Below, in pieces: positions 7,283-13,617 of a stretch of DNA of 14,104 bases. Source of the stretch: an uncultured Eubacteriales bacterium (GTDB taxonomy: Bacteria; Bacillota; Clostridia; Christensenellales; Christensenellaceae); NCBI GenBank assembly GCA_905193725.1, contig CAJJPW010000027.1, positions 1 to 14,104 on the forward strand. The letters are read 5' to 3'. Every line of letters starts with the position of its first letter. Position 1 is the first letter of the stretch. Under the pieces are notes generated by a model, which ran no database searches, was not told the origin of the DNA, and saw only the letters and a list, made by a program, of their open reading frames with translations. The position numbers and the translations under genes were made by a program.

Positions 7283-8326
7283 ATGAAAGCTTGTGTATTA
7301 CACGCAGTAGGAGATTTAAGAGTAGAAGATGTGCCCATGCCAGAACCAAAGGCGGGCGAGGTTTTAGTCAAAGTTAAGGCGGCAGGCGTCTGCGGCTCTG
7401 ATATCCCGCGGATTCTGCAAAAGGGAACATACCACTTCCCCTGCATTCCTGGACACGAATTTTCCGGGCAGATCGTAAAAGTGGGCGAAGGTGTGGATGA
7501 AAAACTCATAGGCAGAAAAACCGTGGTGTTTCCCCTCATCCCTTGCAGGAAATGCCCAAGCTGTGAGGCGGGAAAATACGCCCAATGCGATAACTACGAC
7601 TATATCGGCTCCAGAAGAGACGGCGCTTTTGCTGAGTATGTAGTGGCGCCTGAGTGGAACCTGGTATTAGCGCCAGACCATCTAAGCTACGAGGAACTTG
7701 CTATGTGTGAGCCCTGTGGAATTGCCATTCACGCCATCAATCTGGCAGATGTGGCCCTGGGAGACAATGTGGCCATTTACGGCGCTGGCCCAATAGGCAT
7801 CATGATTGCAAAATGGGCACAGATCAAAGGCGCACATAAAATCATGCTGATCGATGTGGATCAGGCCAAGGTGGACTTTGCCAAAGAGATCGGTTTTGAA
7901 TATGTGATTAACTCCTTAAAAGAAGACCCAATTGCATGGGTGAAAGAGCAGACAAATGGCAGAATGGCCGACGTATGCATGGAAGTAGCAGGAGTGAACG
8001 CCACCATTGAAAACTGCCTGCTATCCACCAGGAAGTTTGGCAAGATTATCGGTGTAGGTACTCCTCATACCGATGTGAAAATATCCATGGCAGCATACGA
8101 AAAGTTGCTGCGGAATCAAATAGAATATATTGGAACTTGGAATTCTGAGTATGCGGAACTGCCCAAAAACGAGTGGAAAGTGGTAGTGGACGCCATTGCA
8201 AGAGGTGCGATGGATGTGAAACCTTTAGTTTCCCACAGAGTCTCTTTGGACGATGGGATCCGCCCCATCCAGATGATGGCGAACCACGAGGAGTTCTTCA
8301 ATAAAGTTCTGTATATTATGGACTAA
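7283..8326 (+). CDS. Zinc-dependent polyol/sugar dehydrogenase, GatD-like
   Basis: A 347-residue medium-chain dehydrogenase. Catalytic zinc residues are in GVCGSD (C37) and GHEF (H58, E59) with E143; structural zinc cysteines are C88, C91, C94 and C102. The Rossmann motif GAGPIG is at 167-172, and D191 after the second strand favours NAD over NADP. CGSDIPRI and YDYIGSRRDGAFAEYVV closely resemble galactitol-1-phosphate 5-dehydrogenase GatD as I recall it, so a polyol, polyol phosphate or sugar-acid hydroxyl is a reasonable substrate. I start at 7283 because MKACVLHAVG is the usual family beginning and GAAGG sits five bases upstream; the in-frame ATG at 7265 would lie within the operator-like dyad. 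First gene of the catabolic operon. Family is firm; the exact substrate is not. Confidence 0.9.
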   Translation: MKACVLHAVGDLRVEDVPMPEPKAGEVLVKVKAAGVCGSDIPRILQKGTYHFPCIPGHEFSGQIVKVGEGVDEKLIGRKTVVFPLIPCRKCPSCEAGKYAQCDNYDYIGSRRDGAFAEYVVAPEWNLVLAPDHLSYEELAMCEPCGIAIHAINLADVALGDNVAIYGAGPIGIMIAKWAQIKGAHKIMLIDVDQAKVDFAKEIGFEYVINSLKEDPIAWVKEQTNGRMADVCMEVAGVNATIENCLLSTRKFGKIIGVGTPHTDVKISMAAYEKLLRNQIEYIGTWNSEYAELPKNEWKVVVDAIARGAMDVKPLVSHRVSLDDGIRPIQMMANHEEFFNKVLYIMD

Positions 8327-8437
8327 ACAAGAGCCAAATAGTGGAACAGATGTATTGCTCATGAGAATAGAGACATCGATAGAACATTGCGTTTTCATGG
8401 AGCAGATCCGTCCCTAAAGATCAGTGGATATAGTTTA

Positions 8438-8497
8438 TGCATGGGATTAAAGTAAAAAAGTGGCAGGGGAAACTCGTTGGCCGCCAATACCCATGTA
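8438..8497 (+). ncRNA. Structured intercistronic RNA candidate before the Gfo/Idh/MocA gene
   Basis: In the 209-base gap between the dehydrogenase and the next gene, TGCATGGGATT (8438-8448) can pair with AATACCCATGTA (8486-8497) as 11 pairs with one bulge (one G-U). GGC 8462-8464 can pair with GCC 8483-8485 inside. The element ends about 25 bases before the ribosome site of the next gene. It matches no riboswitch class I know, and no convincing promoter or T-run accompanies it. Confidence 0.3.
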
Positions 8498-8535
8498 GGA
8501 TATGAAATAAAAAGATAGACAAAGGGGAAAATGCT

Positions 8536-9555
8536 ATGAAACAGACATTGGGAATTTGTTTAATCGGCGCTGGCCGAGCAGGAATGATTCATGGACGCAA
8601 TTTTGCATCGAGAGTAAAAGGTGCCAAGATGGTGGCTGTGGTAGACGCGTTGGAATCCGCATGCCACGCAGCTTGTGAGGAGCTGGGGATCTCCAAGTAC
8701 TATCTGGATTACAAAGAGGCGCTGAAAGATCCGGAAGTAGATGCGGTAGTTATCGTATCTCCCACCGGCCTGCACAAGCAGATTGCCATTGACGCGGCAA
8801 ATGCCAAAAAACACATCTTCTGTGAAAAGCCAATGGCAGTAGATGTGGAGGAGTGCCAGGCGATGATCGATGCGGCAGAGCAAAACGGAGTGAAACTGCA
8901 AATTGGCTTTATGCGCCGCCATGATGAGAGCTTTGAAGAGGCAAAAAAAGCCATTGATGCGGGGGAAATTGGCGATGTGGTATACATTAAATCCAACACC
9001 AGAGGCCCCAGCAAGCCCAGGGAATGGATGTACGACGTTTCTAAGAGCAATGGGGTGCTAGGCGAGCTGAACAGCCACGATATCGACTGTATCCGCTGGC
9101 TGGCTGGCAGCGAAATCAAGACCCTCTATGCCATTGGAGGCAATTTCCGGAACAAAGAGGTGGCAGAGACCTATCCAGATTACTACGATAATGTGGTGAT
9201 GATGGGTACCTTTGAAAACGGCGTGCAGTATACCATCGATGGTTCAGCTTATGTGGAATACGGTTACGACGCCAAGGTAGAGGTGATGGGCACCAAAGGG
9301 TGTATGACCATCGGTAAAAAAGAGGGCTTTAACTACGAGGTCTCCAATGTGGGAGGCGGTATCCATAAGCCCTTTATCAAGAGCTGGATGTTACTGTTCA
9401 AAGACGCCTATTTGCGGGAAGATCAGGACTTTATCGACTGCATCTTAGAGGATCGGCAGCCTAAAGTAACCGGAAAAGACGGCCTGATGGCAGTGAAGAT
9501 CGTGGATTTGGGCAACCAATCCATTCGGGAAAAAAGAATTATCGAGGTAGAGTAA
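8536..9555 (+). CDS. Gfo/Idh/MocA family oxidoreductase (inositol 2-dehydrogenase-like)
   Basis: A 339-residue NAD(P)-dependent dehydrogenase, typical length. The N-terminal Rossmann domain carries GAGRAG (11-16) and an acidic D37 ending strand two, suggesting NAD. The hallmark EKP is at 97-99 with the catalytic Lys K98. The substrate-side motif is GELNSHDIDCIRWLAG (176-191): H181 is the usual catalytic His, but the Asp four residues before it in inositol dehydrogenases is Glu here (E177). Family members oxidise a ring hydroxyl of inositols, sugars or sugar derivatives, usually producing a ketone or lactone. It lies between the zinc dehydrogenase and a probable lactonase, which fits making the lactone or inosose the hydrolase would open. 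AAGGGG lies about nine bases upstream of the ATG. Inositol specificity is not proven. Confidence 0.88.
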   Translation: MKQTLGICLIGAGRAGMIHGRNFASRVKGAKMVAVVDALESACHAACEELGISKYYLDYKEALKDPEVDAVVIVSPTGLHKQIAIDAANAKKHIFCEKPMAVDVEECQAMIDAAEQNGVKLQIGFMRRHDESFEEAKKAIDAGEIGDVVYIKSNTRGPSKPREWMYDVSKSNGVLGELNSHDIDCIRWLAGSEIKTLYAIGGNFRNKEVAETYPDYYDNVVMMGTFENGVQYTIDGSAYVEYGYDAKVEVMGTKGCMTIGKKEGFNYEVSNVGGGIHKPFIKSWMLLFKDAYLREDQDFIDCILEDRQPKVTGKDGLMAVKIVDLGNQSIREKRIIEVE

Positions 9556-9570
9556 GAGATGGTCATAGGT

Positions 9571-9593
9571 GAGCTTTGGATGGACAAAAGCTC
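9571..9593 (+). repeat. Short inverted repeat after the Gfo/Idh/MocA gene
   Basis: GAGCTTT at 9571-9577 and AAAGCTC at 9587-9593 form a perfect 7-bp stem with a 9-base loop, extendable by two GC pairs past a bulged T. It starts 15 bases after the stop codon with no T-run after it, so it is more likely an mRNA 3'-end or processing element than a terminator. Confidence 0.4.
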
Positions 9594-9598
9594 CCAAA

Positions 9599-9612
9599 CC
9601 CTGATATCAGGG
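9599..9612. promoter_or_regulatory. Perfect 14-bp palindrome CCCTGATATCAGGG
   Basis: A perfect dyad without a loop, centred on GATATC, placed between the 9571 hairpin and the large dyad at 9633. A loopless palindrome of this length is typical of a dimeric protein binding site rather than an RNA hairpin. It lies about 80-95 bases upstream of the internal promoter's -10 box. Confidence 0.35.
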
Positions 9613-9632
9613 CAATTATAAATGATAAAAAA

Positions 9633-9676
9633 TTTTCCAGTATAATTGTGCATTTTTGCACATTTATACTGGAAAA
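9633..9676. promoter_or_regulatory. Large 20-bp-arm inverted repeat overlapping the internal promoter
   Basis: TTTTCCAGTATAATTGTGCA (9633-9652) pairs with TGCACATTTATACTGGAAAA (9657-9676) around a four-T loop, with a single T-T mismatch (9646/9663). The right end covers the proposed -35 at 9670-9675. No T-run follows on the plus strand, so it is not a conventional terminator. An operator for a dimeric or tetrameric regulator is the best reading. Confidence 0.6.
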
Positions 9677-9698
9677 ATAATAAAAGCTATTGTATAAT
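9670..9698 (+). promoter_or_regulatory. Internal promoter before the phosphotriesterase-family gene
   Basis: TGGAAA at 9670-9675 (four of six -35 bases), a 17-base spacer and a perfect TATAAT at 9693-9698. A start near 9705 would give a leader of about 65 bases to the ATG at 9769. The overlap with the inverted repeat argues for negative control by whatever binds there. Confidence 0.55.
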
Positions 9699-9768
9699 AA
9701 TGAAAGAACATTATAACATTTCCGCAGCAAAGTGCCCTAGGGCAAAAAACAGGCAGGAGAGACGTATA

Positions 9769-10725
9769 ATGGGGAAAATTGAAACGGTACTGGGATCAAT
9801 TGATTCAGCGCAATTGGGGTGGTGCCAATGCCACGAACACATCTTTTTAGAAAAGTGCAAATCTTATGACGTCAACACCGCGCTGATGATGAATGATTAT
9901 CAAAAATCCACACAGGAACTGGTAGAATATGCAGCGGCAGGGGGCGGTGCGATTGTAGATGCCCAGCCGGTGGCCGGAGGCAGAATGGCCGAATGGGAAA
10001 TACAGGCCAGCAAGGAGAGCGGCGTGCATATTATCGCATCCACTGGATTTCACAAGACCATGTTCTACTATGAAGACAGCATTTTATTTAGTAAGTCGGA
10101 AGAACAACTTACAGATCTGTTCATAGAGGAATGTGAGGATGGCATGTACTCGTCTATGGCGACGGGCTTTGAAAAGACCAATGCAAAGGCGGGGGTCATC
10201 AAGGTGGCTGTGGACAGCGGCGGTGTCTATGGGGACAAAACCTATGAAAAGCTGTTTGCAGCAGCGGCTCATGCCCAGAAACAGACAGGAAGGACGCTGG
10301 TCTGCCATATCGAAAATGGGGCAGATGCGTTGGAAGTGGTAGATTTCTTTACCAAACGGGGAATTGCCCCTCAAAAGATCATCATCTGCCATATTGACAG
10401 AACCAAATACGACTTGGACTATCACGAAGAAGTAGCTAAAACCGGAGTGTTTTTAGACTATGATACTATCAACCGGCTCAATTACCACGGTAACGATAAG
10501 GAGGCTCGGCTGATCTGCCACATGTTGGAGAAGGGATATCAAAACCAGCTGCTCTTTGCATTGGATACCACCAATAAACGGCTGAGAAACTATGGCGCTA
10601 CCATGGGCTTGGACTTCATTTTGACGGAATTCAAACCATTTTTGGCTGAAAAATATGGGGTAGCGGAAGATATCACCCAAAATATCATGACGATCAATGC
10701 GCAAAACGCGCTGGAAATAAGGTAA
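9769..10725 (+). CDS. Phosphotriesterase-family metal hydrolase, probable sugar lactonase
   Basis: A 318-residue TIM-barrel hydrolase of the phosphotriesterase homology group (PF02126 type). The binuclear metal site is complete: H22 and H24 in CHEH, the Lys expected to be carbamylated at K145 (GVIKVAVDSG), H180 (VCHIENG), H208 (ICHIDRT) and the catalytic D266 (FALDTT). The C-terminal MTINAQNALEI matches the usual MTxNPAxxL end. I start at 9769 because AGGAGA lies eight bases upstream and MGKIETVLG is a family-like start; the same frame is open to 9646, but that extension would run through the inverted repeat and promoter. Some Bacillota homologues hydrolyse phosphorylated pentonolactones, and the neighbouring dehydrogenases favour a lactone or ring-opening substrate here. 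Fold and metal site are firm; substrate is inferred. Confidence 0.88.
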   Translation: MGKIETVLGSIDSAQLGWCQCHEHIFLEKCKSYDVNTALMMNDYQKSTQELVEYAAAGGGAIVDAQPVAGGRMAEWEIQASKESGVHIIASTGFHKTMFYYEDSILFSKSEEQLTDLFIEECEDGMYSSMATGFEKTNAKAGVIKVAVDSGGVYGDKTYEKLFAAAAHAQKQTGRTLVCHIENGADALEVVDFFTKRGIAPQKIIICHIDRTKYDLDYHEEVAKTGVFLDYDTINRLNYHGNDKEARLICHMLEKGYQNQLLFALDTTNKRLRNYGATMGLDFILTEFKPFLAEKYGVAEDITQNIMTINAQNALEIR

Positions 10726-10757
10726 AATAATTAATTCATTGAAGGAGATTGGGAAAA

Positions 10758-11714
10758 ATGATTAACTTTGACTTTCAAAAAGCGACACAACCTACCATGT
10801 ACTTTATTGGGGTGACGACGGGAAGCTCTTCCATTATGAAAGTGTTCCCTGAATGGGCAAAGGCTCTGGGACTCAAAGATGCGATTATGAGAGGAATTGA
10901 TATTTCCATTCACGCAGACCCAGAGGAGTACAGAAAAGTAGTTGACTTCATTAAAAACGATGAATTATCTTTAGGAGCATTGGTAACCACTCACAAGCTG
11001 GACCTCTATGCGGCAGCACACGATATGTTTGAGTATCTGGATCCCTATGCGAAGATGTTCGGAGAGATGTCCTCTATTTCCAAGCTCAATGGCGAACTGA
11101 GAGGCCATGCAAAAGACCCGATTTCCTCTGGATACGCTTTGGAAGAATTTGTACCCAAAAACTTCTGGAAAGATGGGGGACAAGATTTTTACGTAATCGG
11201 TGCTGGCGGCAGCGCAATCTCCATGGGCTCTTACCTGATGAGACCGGAATTCAAGGGCAATTATCCCAAGAGAATCGTGGTATCCAACCGTTCTAAGCCA
11301 CGGCTGGACGAGATTGAAAAGATCTTCAAAGAACTCAATCCTGGTGGCATCGAGCTGGAATTCCATCTCTGCCCAGAGTTCGAACAAAACGATGCAGTAC
11401 TCAAGACCATCAAGCCTAAATCCGTTATCGTGAATGCTACCGGACTTGGCAAAGACCGCCCAGGTTCTCCGCTGACAGATGCTTGTGAATTCCCACAGGA
11501 TTCTCTGGTATGGGAGATCAACTACCGTGGCGATCTGACCTTCATGCATCAGGCATTGGCACAAAAAGAGGCTAAGAATCTGCATGTAGAAGACGGCTGG
11601 ATGTACTTCATCTATGGTTGGACCCAAGTAATCGAAGAAGTATTCCACATCGACATCAAGGGTGATACTTTGAAGATGTGCGACGAGATCGCCTCTAAAT
11701 TCAGAGCCAGATAG
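10758..11714 (+). CDS. Divergent shikimate dehydrogenase-like oxidoreductase
   Basis: A 318-residue protein, longer than AroE (about 270-290), with the two-domain layout of shikimate/quinate dehydrogenases. The catalytic pair seems present: K80 in LVTTHK (AroE has VTxPxK) and D120 in GHAKDPISSG (AroE has NTDxxG). The cofactor loop GAGGSA is at 148-153, then VSNRS (175-179), similar to the NADP-binding NRT, and VNATGLG (225-231). The N-terminal region GVTTGSSSIMKVFPEWAKALG replaces the usual substrate Ser motif, so a substrate other than shikimate is likely. ATG 10758 is chosen with AAGGAG ten bases upstream; a TTG at 10749 in the same frame is less likely. The gene follows the hydrolase by 32 bases. 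A role in a catabolic operon rather than aromatic biosynthesis is inferred. Confidence 0.8.
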   Translation: MINFDFQKATQPTMYFIGVTTGSSSIMKVFPEWAKALGLKDAIMRGIDISIHADPEEYRKVVDFIKNDELSLGALVTTHKLDLYAAAHDMFEYLDPYAKMFGEMSSISKLNGELRGHAKDPISSGYALEEFVPKNFWKDGGQDFYVIGAGGSAISMGSYLMRPEFKGNYPKRIVVSNRSKPRLDEIEKIFKELNPGGIELEFHLCPEFEQNDAVLKTIKPKSVIVNATGLGKDRPGSPLTDACEFPQDSLVWEINYRGDLTFMHQALAQKEAKNLHVEDGWMYFIYGWTQVIEEVFHIDIKGDTLKMCDEIASKFRAR

Positions 11715-11738
11715 TTTGGCCTGAAAGATAGGTAGTGA

Positions 11739-11769
11739 GGAAGCGAGGCGGGCAAACGCGTTGCTTTCC
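11739..11769 (+). repeat. Intercistronic hairpin between the shikimate-DH-like and isomerase genes
   Basis: GGAAGCGAGGCG (11739-11750) can fold onto CGCGTTGCTTTCC (11757-11769) with one bulge, one G-T pair and one mismatch around GGCAAA. No T-run follows. It lies 24 bases after the upstream stop and 54 before the next ATG. Confidence 0.35.
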
Positions 11770-11823
11770 AAGACAAAAGTGATTTTGAAATTGTATCCTA
11801 AAAGGAAAAAAGGAGAATTAGTT

Positions 11824-12426
11824 ATGGATATTCATGCACAAAACAACGGAAAAATTGATTACGAACACGGTTTTACAATTGACTTTGACTTAAAGACCGG
11901 AATGTCTACCATGAAAGAGACTTCCAAAAGACCGCTGAGCAAGTTAAAGGGCATGTTCTCTGATGAAAAGGCATATGAAGAGTTGCTGGCAAAGGGAGAT
12001 CAACTGGTCTATGAATTCCACGAAATGGACGTTCCAGAACATCCTGGCGATTTAGCATTTGGCATCAGCATCGTATATCCTGGAAAAGTTGGCAACGAGT
12101 ATTTCATGACCAAAGGCCACTTCCACACCATTTTGGACACCGGCGAAGTGTACTACTGTCTCCAAGGACATGGTTACATGATGCTGGAGAGCCCAGAGGG
12201 AGATTGGTCCTGCCAGGAACTGCTGCCAGGAAGAATGGTATACTGCCCGAAGAGATACGCTCACAGAAGCATTAATGTCTCGGATACTGAGCCTTTAAGA
12301 ACGTTCTTTGTATTCAGAGGAGATGCAGGGCATGACTATGGCACCATCGAAAAGAAGGGCTATCGGAATCTGCTGGTAGAGCAGGATGGAAAGCCAGTTG
12401 CTATCCCAAATCCAAAATGGAAATAA
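11824..12426 (+). CDS. Cupin-type glucose-6-phosphate isomerase homologue
   Basis: A 200-residue cupin resembling the archaeal-type phosphoglucose isomerases (PF06560), which are about 190 residues. The metal-binding cupin motif reads TKGHFHTILDTGEVYYCLQG, giving H99, H101 and E108, with the second motif GRMVYCPKRYAHRSINVS giving H147. These match the metal ligands of the Pyrococcus enzyme as I remember them. Enzymes of this family interconvert aldose and ketose phosphates, classically glucose 6-phosphate and fructose 6-phosphate. AGGAG lies eight bases upstream of ATG 11824, so an in-frame ATG-less extension back to a TTG at 11761 is discarded; it would include the preceding hairpin. In this operon it could isomerise a pathway sugar or sugar-acid intermediate rather than serve glycolysis. 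Family is well supported; substrate is inferred. Confidence 0.87.
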   Translation: MDIHAQNNGKIDYEHGFTIDFDLKTGMSTMKETSKRPLSKLKGMFSDEKAYEELLAKGDQLVYEFHEMDVPEHPGDLAFGISIVYPGKVGNEYFMTKGHFHTILDTGEVYYCLQGHGYMMLESPEGDWSCQELLPGRMVYCPKRYAHRSINVSDTEPLRTFFVFRGDAGHDYGTIEKKGYRNLLVEQDGKPVAIPNPKWK

Positions 12427-12453
12427 TAACGACCTGCAAAAAAAGTGAATGAG

Positions 12454-12484
12454 GAGAAAGCGGCGCATCAGTTGCCGCTTTCTC
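12454..12484 (+). repeat. Strong intercistronic hairpin between isomerase and hydroxyacid dehydrogenase genes
   Basis: GAGAAAGCGGC at 12454-12464 and GCCGCTTTCTC at 12474-12484 form a perfect 11-bp stem with a 9-base loop. The following bases (AAATTGC) are not a T-run, so full termination is unlikely. Its core AAGCGGC/GCCGCTT recurs in the hairpin at 13491-13513. Confidence 0.6.
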
Positions 12485-12513
12485 AAATTGCTATGGAAAT
12501 GGGGTAGAGTACA

Positions 12514-13479
12514 ATGAAAATTTTAGTAACGCCAACGTCTTTTTTAAAGCCGGAAAACGCCGCTGCAAAGGAAAAATTGGAGAGCTTTGCAGATGAAGTG
12601 GTATATAATGACCTAGGCCGTCCGCTACAACCAGAGGAAATTTTAGAGAGACTGGATGGAGTAGATGGGTATATCGCTGGGTTGGATTATATCAATGCAG
12701 ACGTGCTGCAAAAAGCGCCGGACACGTTAAAGGTCATTTCCAGATACGGCGCTGGTGTGGATAGAGTGGATATGCCTGCTGCCACAGAAAAGGGAATTTT
12801 GGTGACCAATACACCGGGCACAAATTCCGTTGCCGTATGCGAATTGGCATTTGCGCTGATGATCAACGTGGCCAGATCGATTCGCAAGCTGGATCAGGCA
12901 GTGAGAGAAGGCGGCTGGCCCAGAAACCAGGGCATTGAACTCAAGGGGAAGACATTGGGAATTTTAGGCTTAGGAGCTATTGGCAAGAATTTGGCCACCC
13001 GTGCGATTGCCTTTGGCATGAATATTGTAGCCTACGACCCATTTATGGATCATGAGTTTGCAAAGGCCCATGGTATCACTGTGGCTAAGGACATGCAGGA
13101 TGTTATCAAAGTATCCAACTTCCTGTCCATCCACGTACCACTAAACGACGAGACCAAGCATCTGATCGATGCAAAGGCCATTGCCAGCATGCCGGATGGT
13201 GCGGTGATTATCAACACTGCTAGAGGCGGCATTGTAGATGAAGATGCGCTGGCAGATGCGATTCGCTCAGGCAAAATCGCCGGGGCTGGCCTGGATGCCT
13301 ATGAAGTAGAACCACCTACAGATTCTCCTTTGAAGGATCTGGACAATGTAATTATGACTCCTCATACTGGTGCTCATACAAATGAAGCAGTCAGCGGCAT
13401 GGGAATGATGGCAGTAGACAATGTGATCGCTGTTTTATCCGGTGCAGACTGCAAGTATGTGCTAAACCAAAAAAAATAA
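12514..13479 (+). CDS. D-2-hydroxyacid dehydrogenase (phosphoglycerate dehydrogenase-like)
   Basis: A 321-residue NAD-dependent enzyme with the complete catalytic triad: R237 (NTARGG), E266 (DAYEVEPP) and H284 (TPHTGAHT). The Rossmann motif GLGAIG is at 152-157 and D175 (YDP) marks NAD preference. The N-terminal half carries RYGAGVDRVD and NTPGTNSVAVCE, typical of the SerA-like branch. No ACT domain follows, so a serine-regulated SerA of the longer kind is excluded. The ATG at 12514 has a GGGG site nine bases upstream. Family members interconvert 2-oxo acids and D-2-hydroxy acids. In front of a 2-keto-3-deoxy acid aldolase gene, it may oxidise a pathway hydroxy acid or dispose of a 2-oxo product. 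Substrate is unknown. Confidence 0.9.
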   Translation: MKILVTPTSFLKPENAAAKEKLESFADEVVYNDLGRPLQPEEILERLDGVDGYIAGLDYINADVLQKAPDTLKVISRYGAGVDRVDMPAATEKGILVTNTPGTNSVAVCELAFALMINVARSIRKLDQAVREGGWPRNQGIELKGKTLGILGLGAIGKNLATRAIAFGMNIVAYDPFMDHEFAKAHGITVAKDMQDVIKVSNFLSIHVPLNDETKHLIDAKAIASMPDGAVIINTARGGIVDEDALADAIRSGKIAGAGLDAYEVEPPTDSPLKDLDNVIMTPHTGAHTNEAVSGMGMMAVDNVIAVLSGADCKYVLNQKK

Positions 13480-13490
13480 ATCTAGTTTGT

Positions 13491-13513
13491 CAAGCGGCTG
13501 AAAATGCCGCTTG
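13491..13513 (+). repeat. Intercistronic hairpin 1 of the aldolase leader
   Basis: CAAGCGGC at 13491-13498 and GCCGCTTG at 13506-13513 form a perfect 8-bp stem with a 7-base loop, 11 bases after the hydroxyacid dehydrogenase stop. No T-run follows. The AAGCGGC core is shared with the hairpin at 12454-12484. Confidence 0.55.
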
Positions 13514-13522
13514 GTAAGCTGG

Positions 13523-13606
13523 AGCATGGTCAACAAAGGGCTATGCTAATTGGTGCAGCTAGTATAGCTGCCAAAAGACGAATACGAAGTAAGACAATAG
13601 TGTCTT
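13523..13606 (+). ncRNA. Three further tandem stem-loops leading to the aldolase ribosome site
   Basis: AGCATGG 13523-13529 pairs with CTATGCT 13541-13547. TTGG 13550-13553 plus CAGCTA 13556-13561 pair with TAGCTG 13565-13570 plus CCAA 13571-13574, with a two-base bulge. AAGACA 13591-13596 pairs with TGTCTT 13601-13606, ending one base before the GGAGGG site. With the 13491 hairpin, most of the 138-base gap can fold. It matches no RNA class I recognise. Confidence 0.4.
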
Positions 13607-13617
13607 TGGAGGGAACT

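Noticed and set aside
8384..8434. Promoter within the 8327-8535 gap (TTGCGT and TATAGT)
   Set aside because: The two elements are not at a workable spacing and TATAGT has no matching -35.
9646..9768. N-terminal extension of the phosphotriesterase-family protein
   Set aside because: It would be coded across the inverted repeat and the TATAAT box and has no ribosome site; the ATG at 9769 has AGGAGA at good spacing.
10971..11771. 266-codon minus-strand ORF opposite the shikimate-DH-like gene
   Set aside because: It lies antisense to a clear coding region, has no family resemblance and no ribosome site; it reflects codon bias on the other strand.
11761..11823. N-terminal extension of the cupin isomerase from a TTG
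   Set aside because: It runs through an intercistronic hairpin, and AGGAG fits the ATG at 11824.
12514..13479. Annotation as biosynthetic SerA
   Set aside because: There is no ACT domain and the gene sits in a catabolic operon; a general D-2-hydroxyacid dehydrogenase is the safer name.
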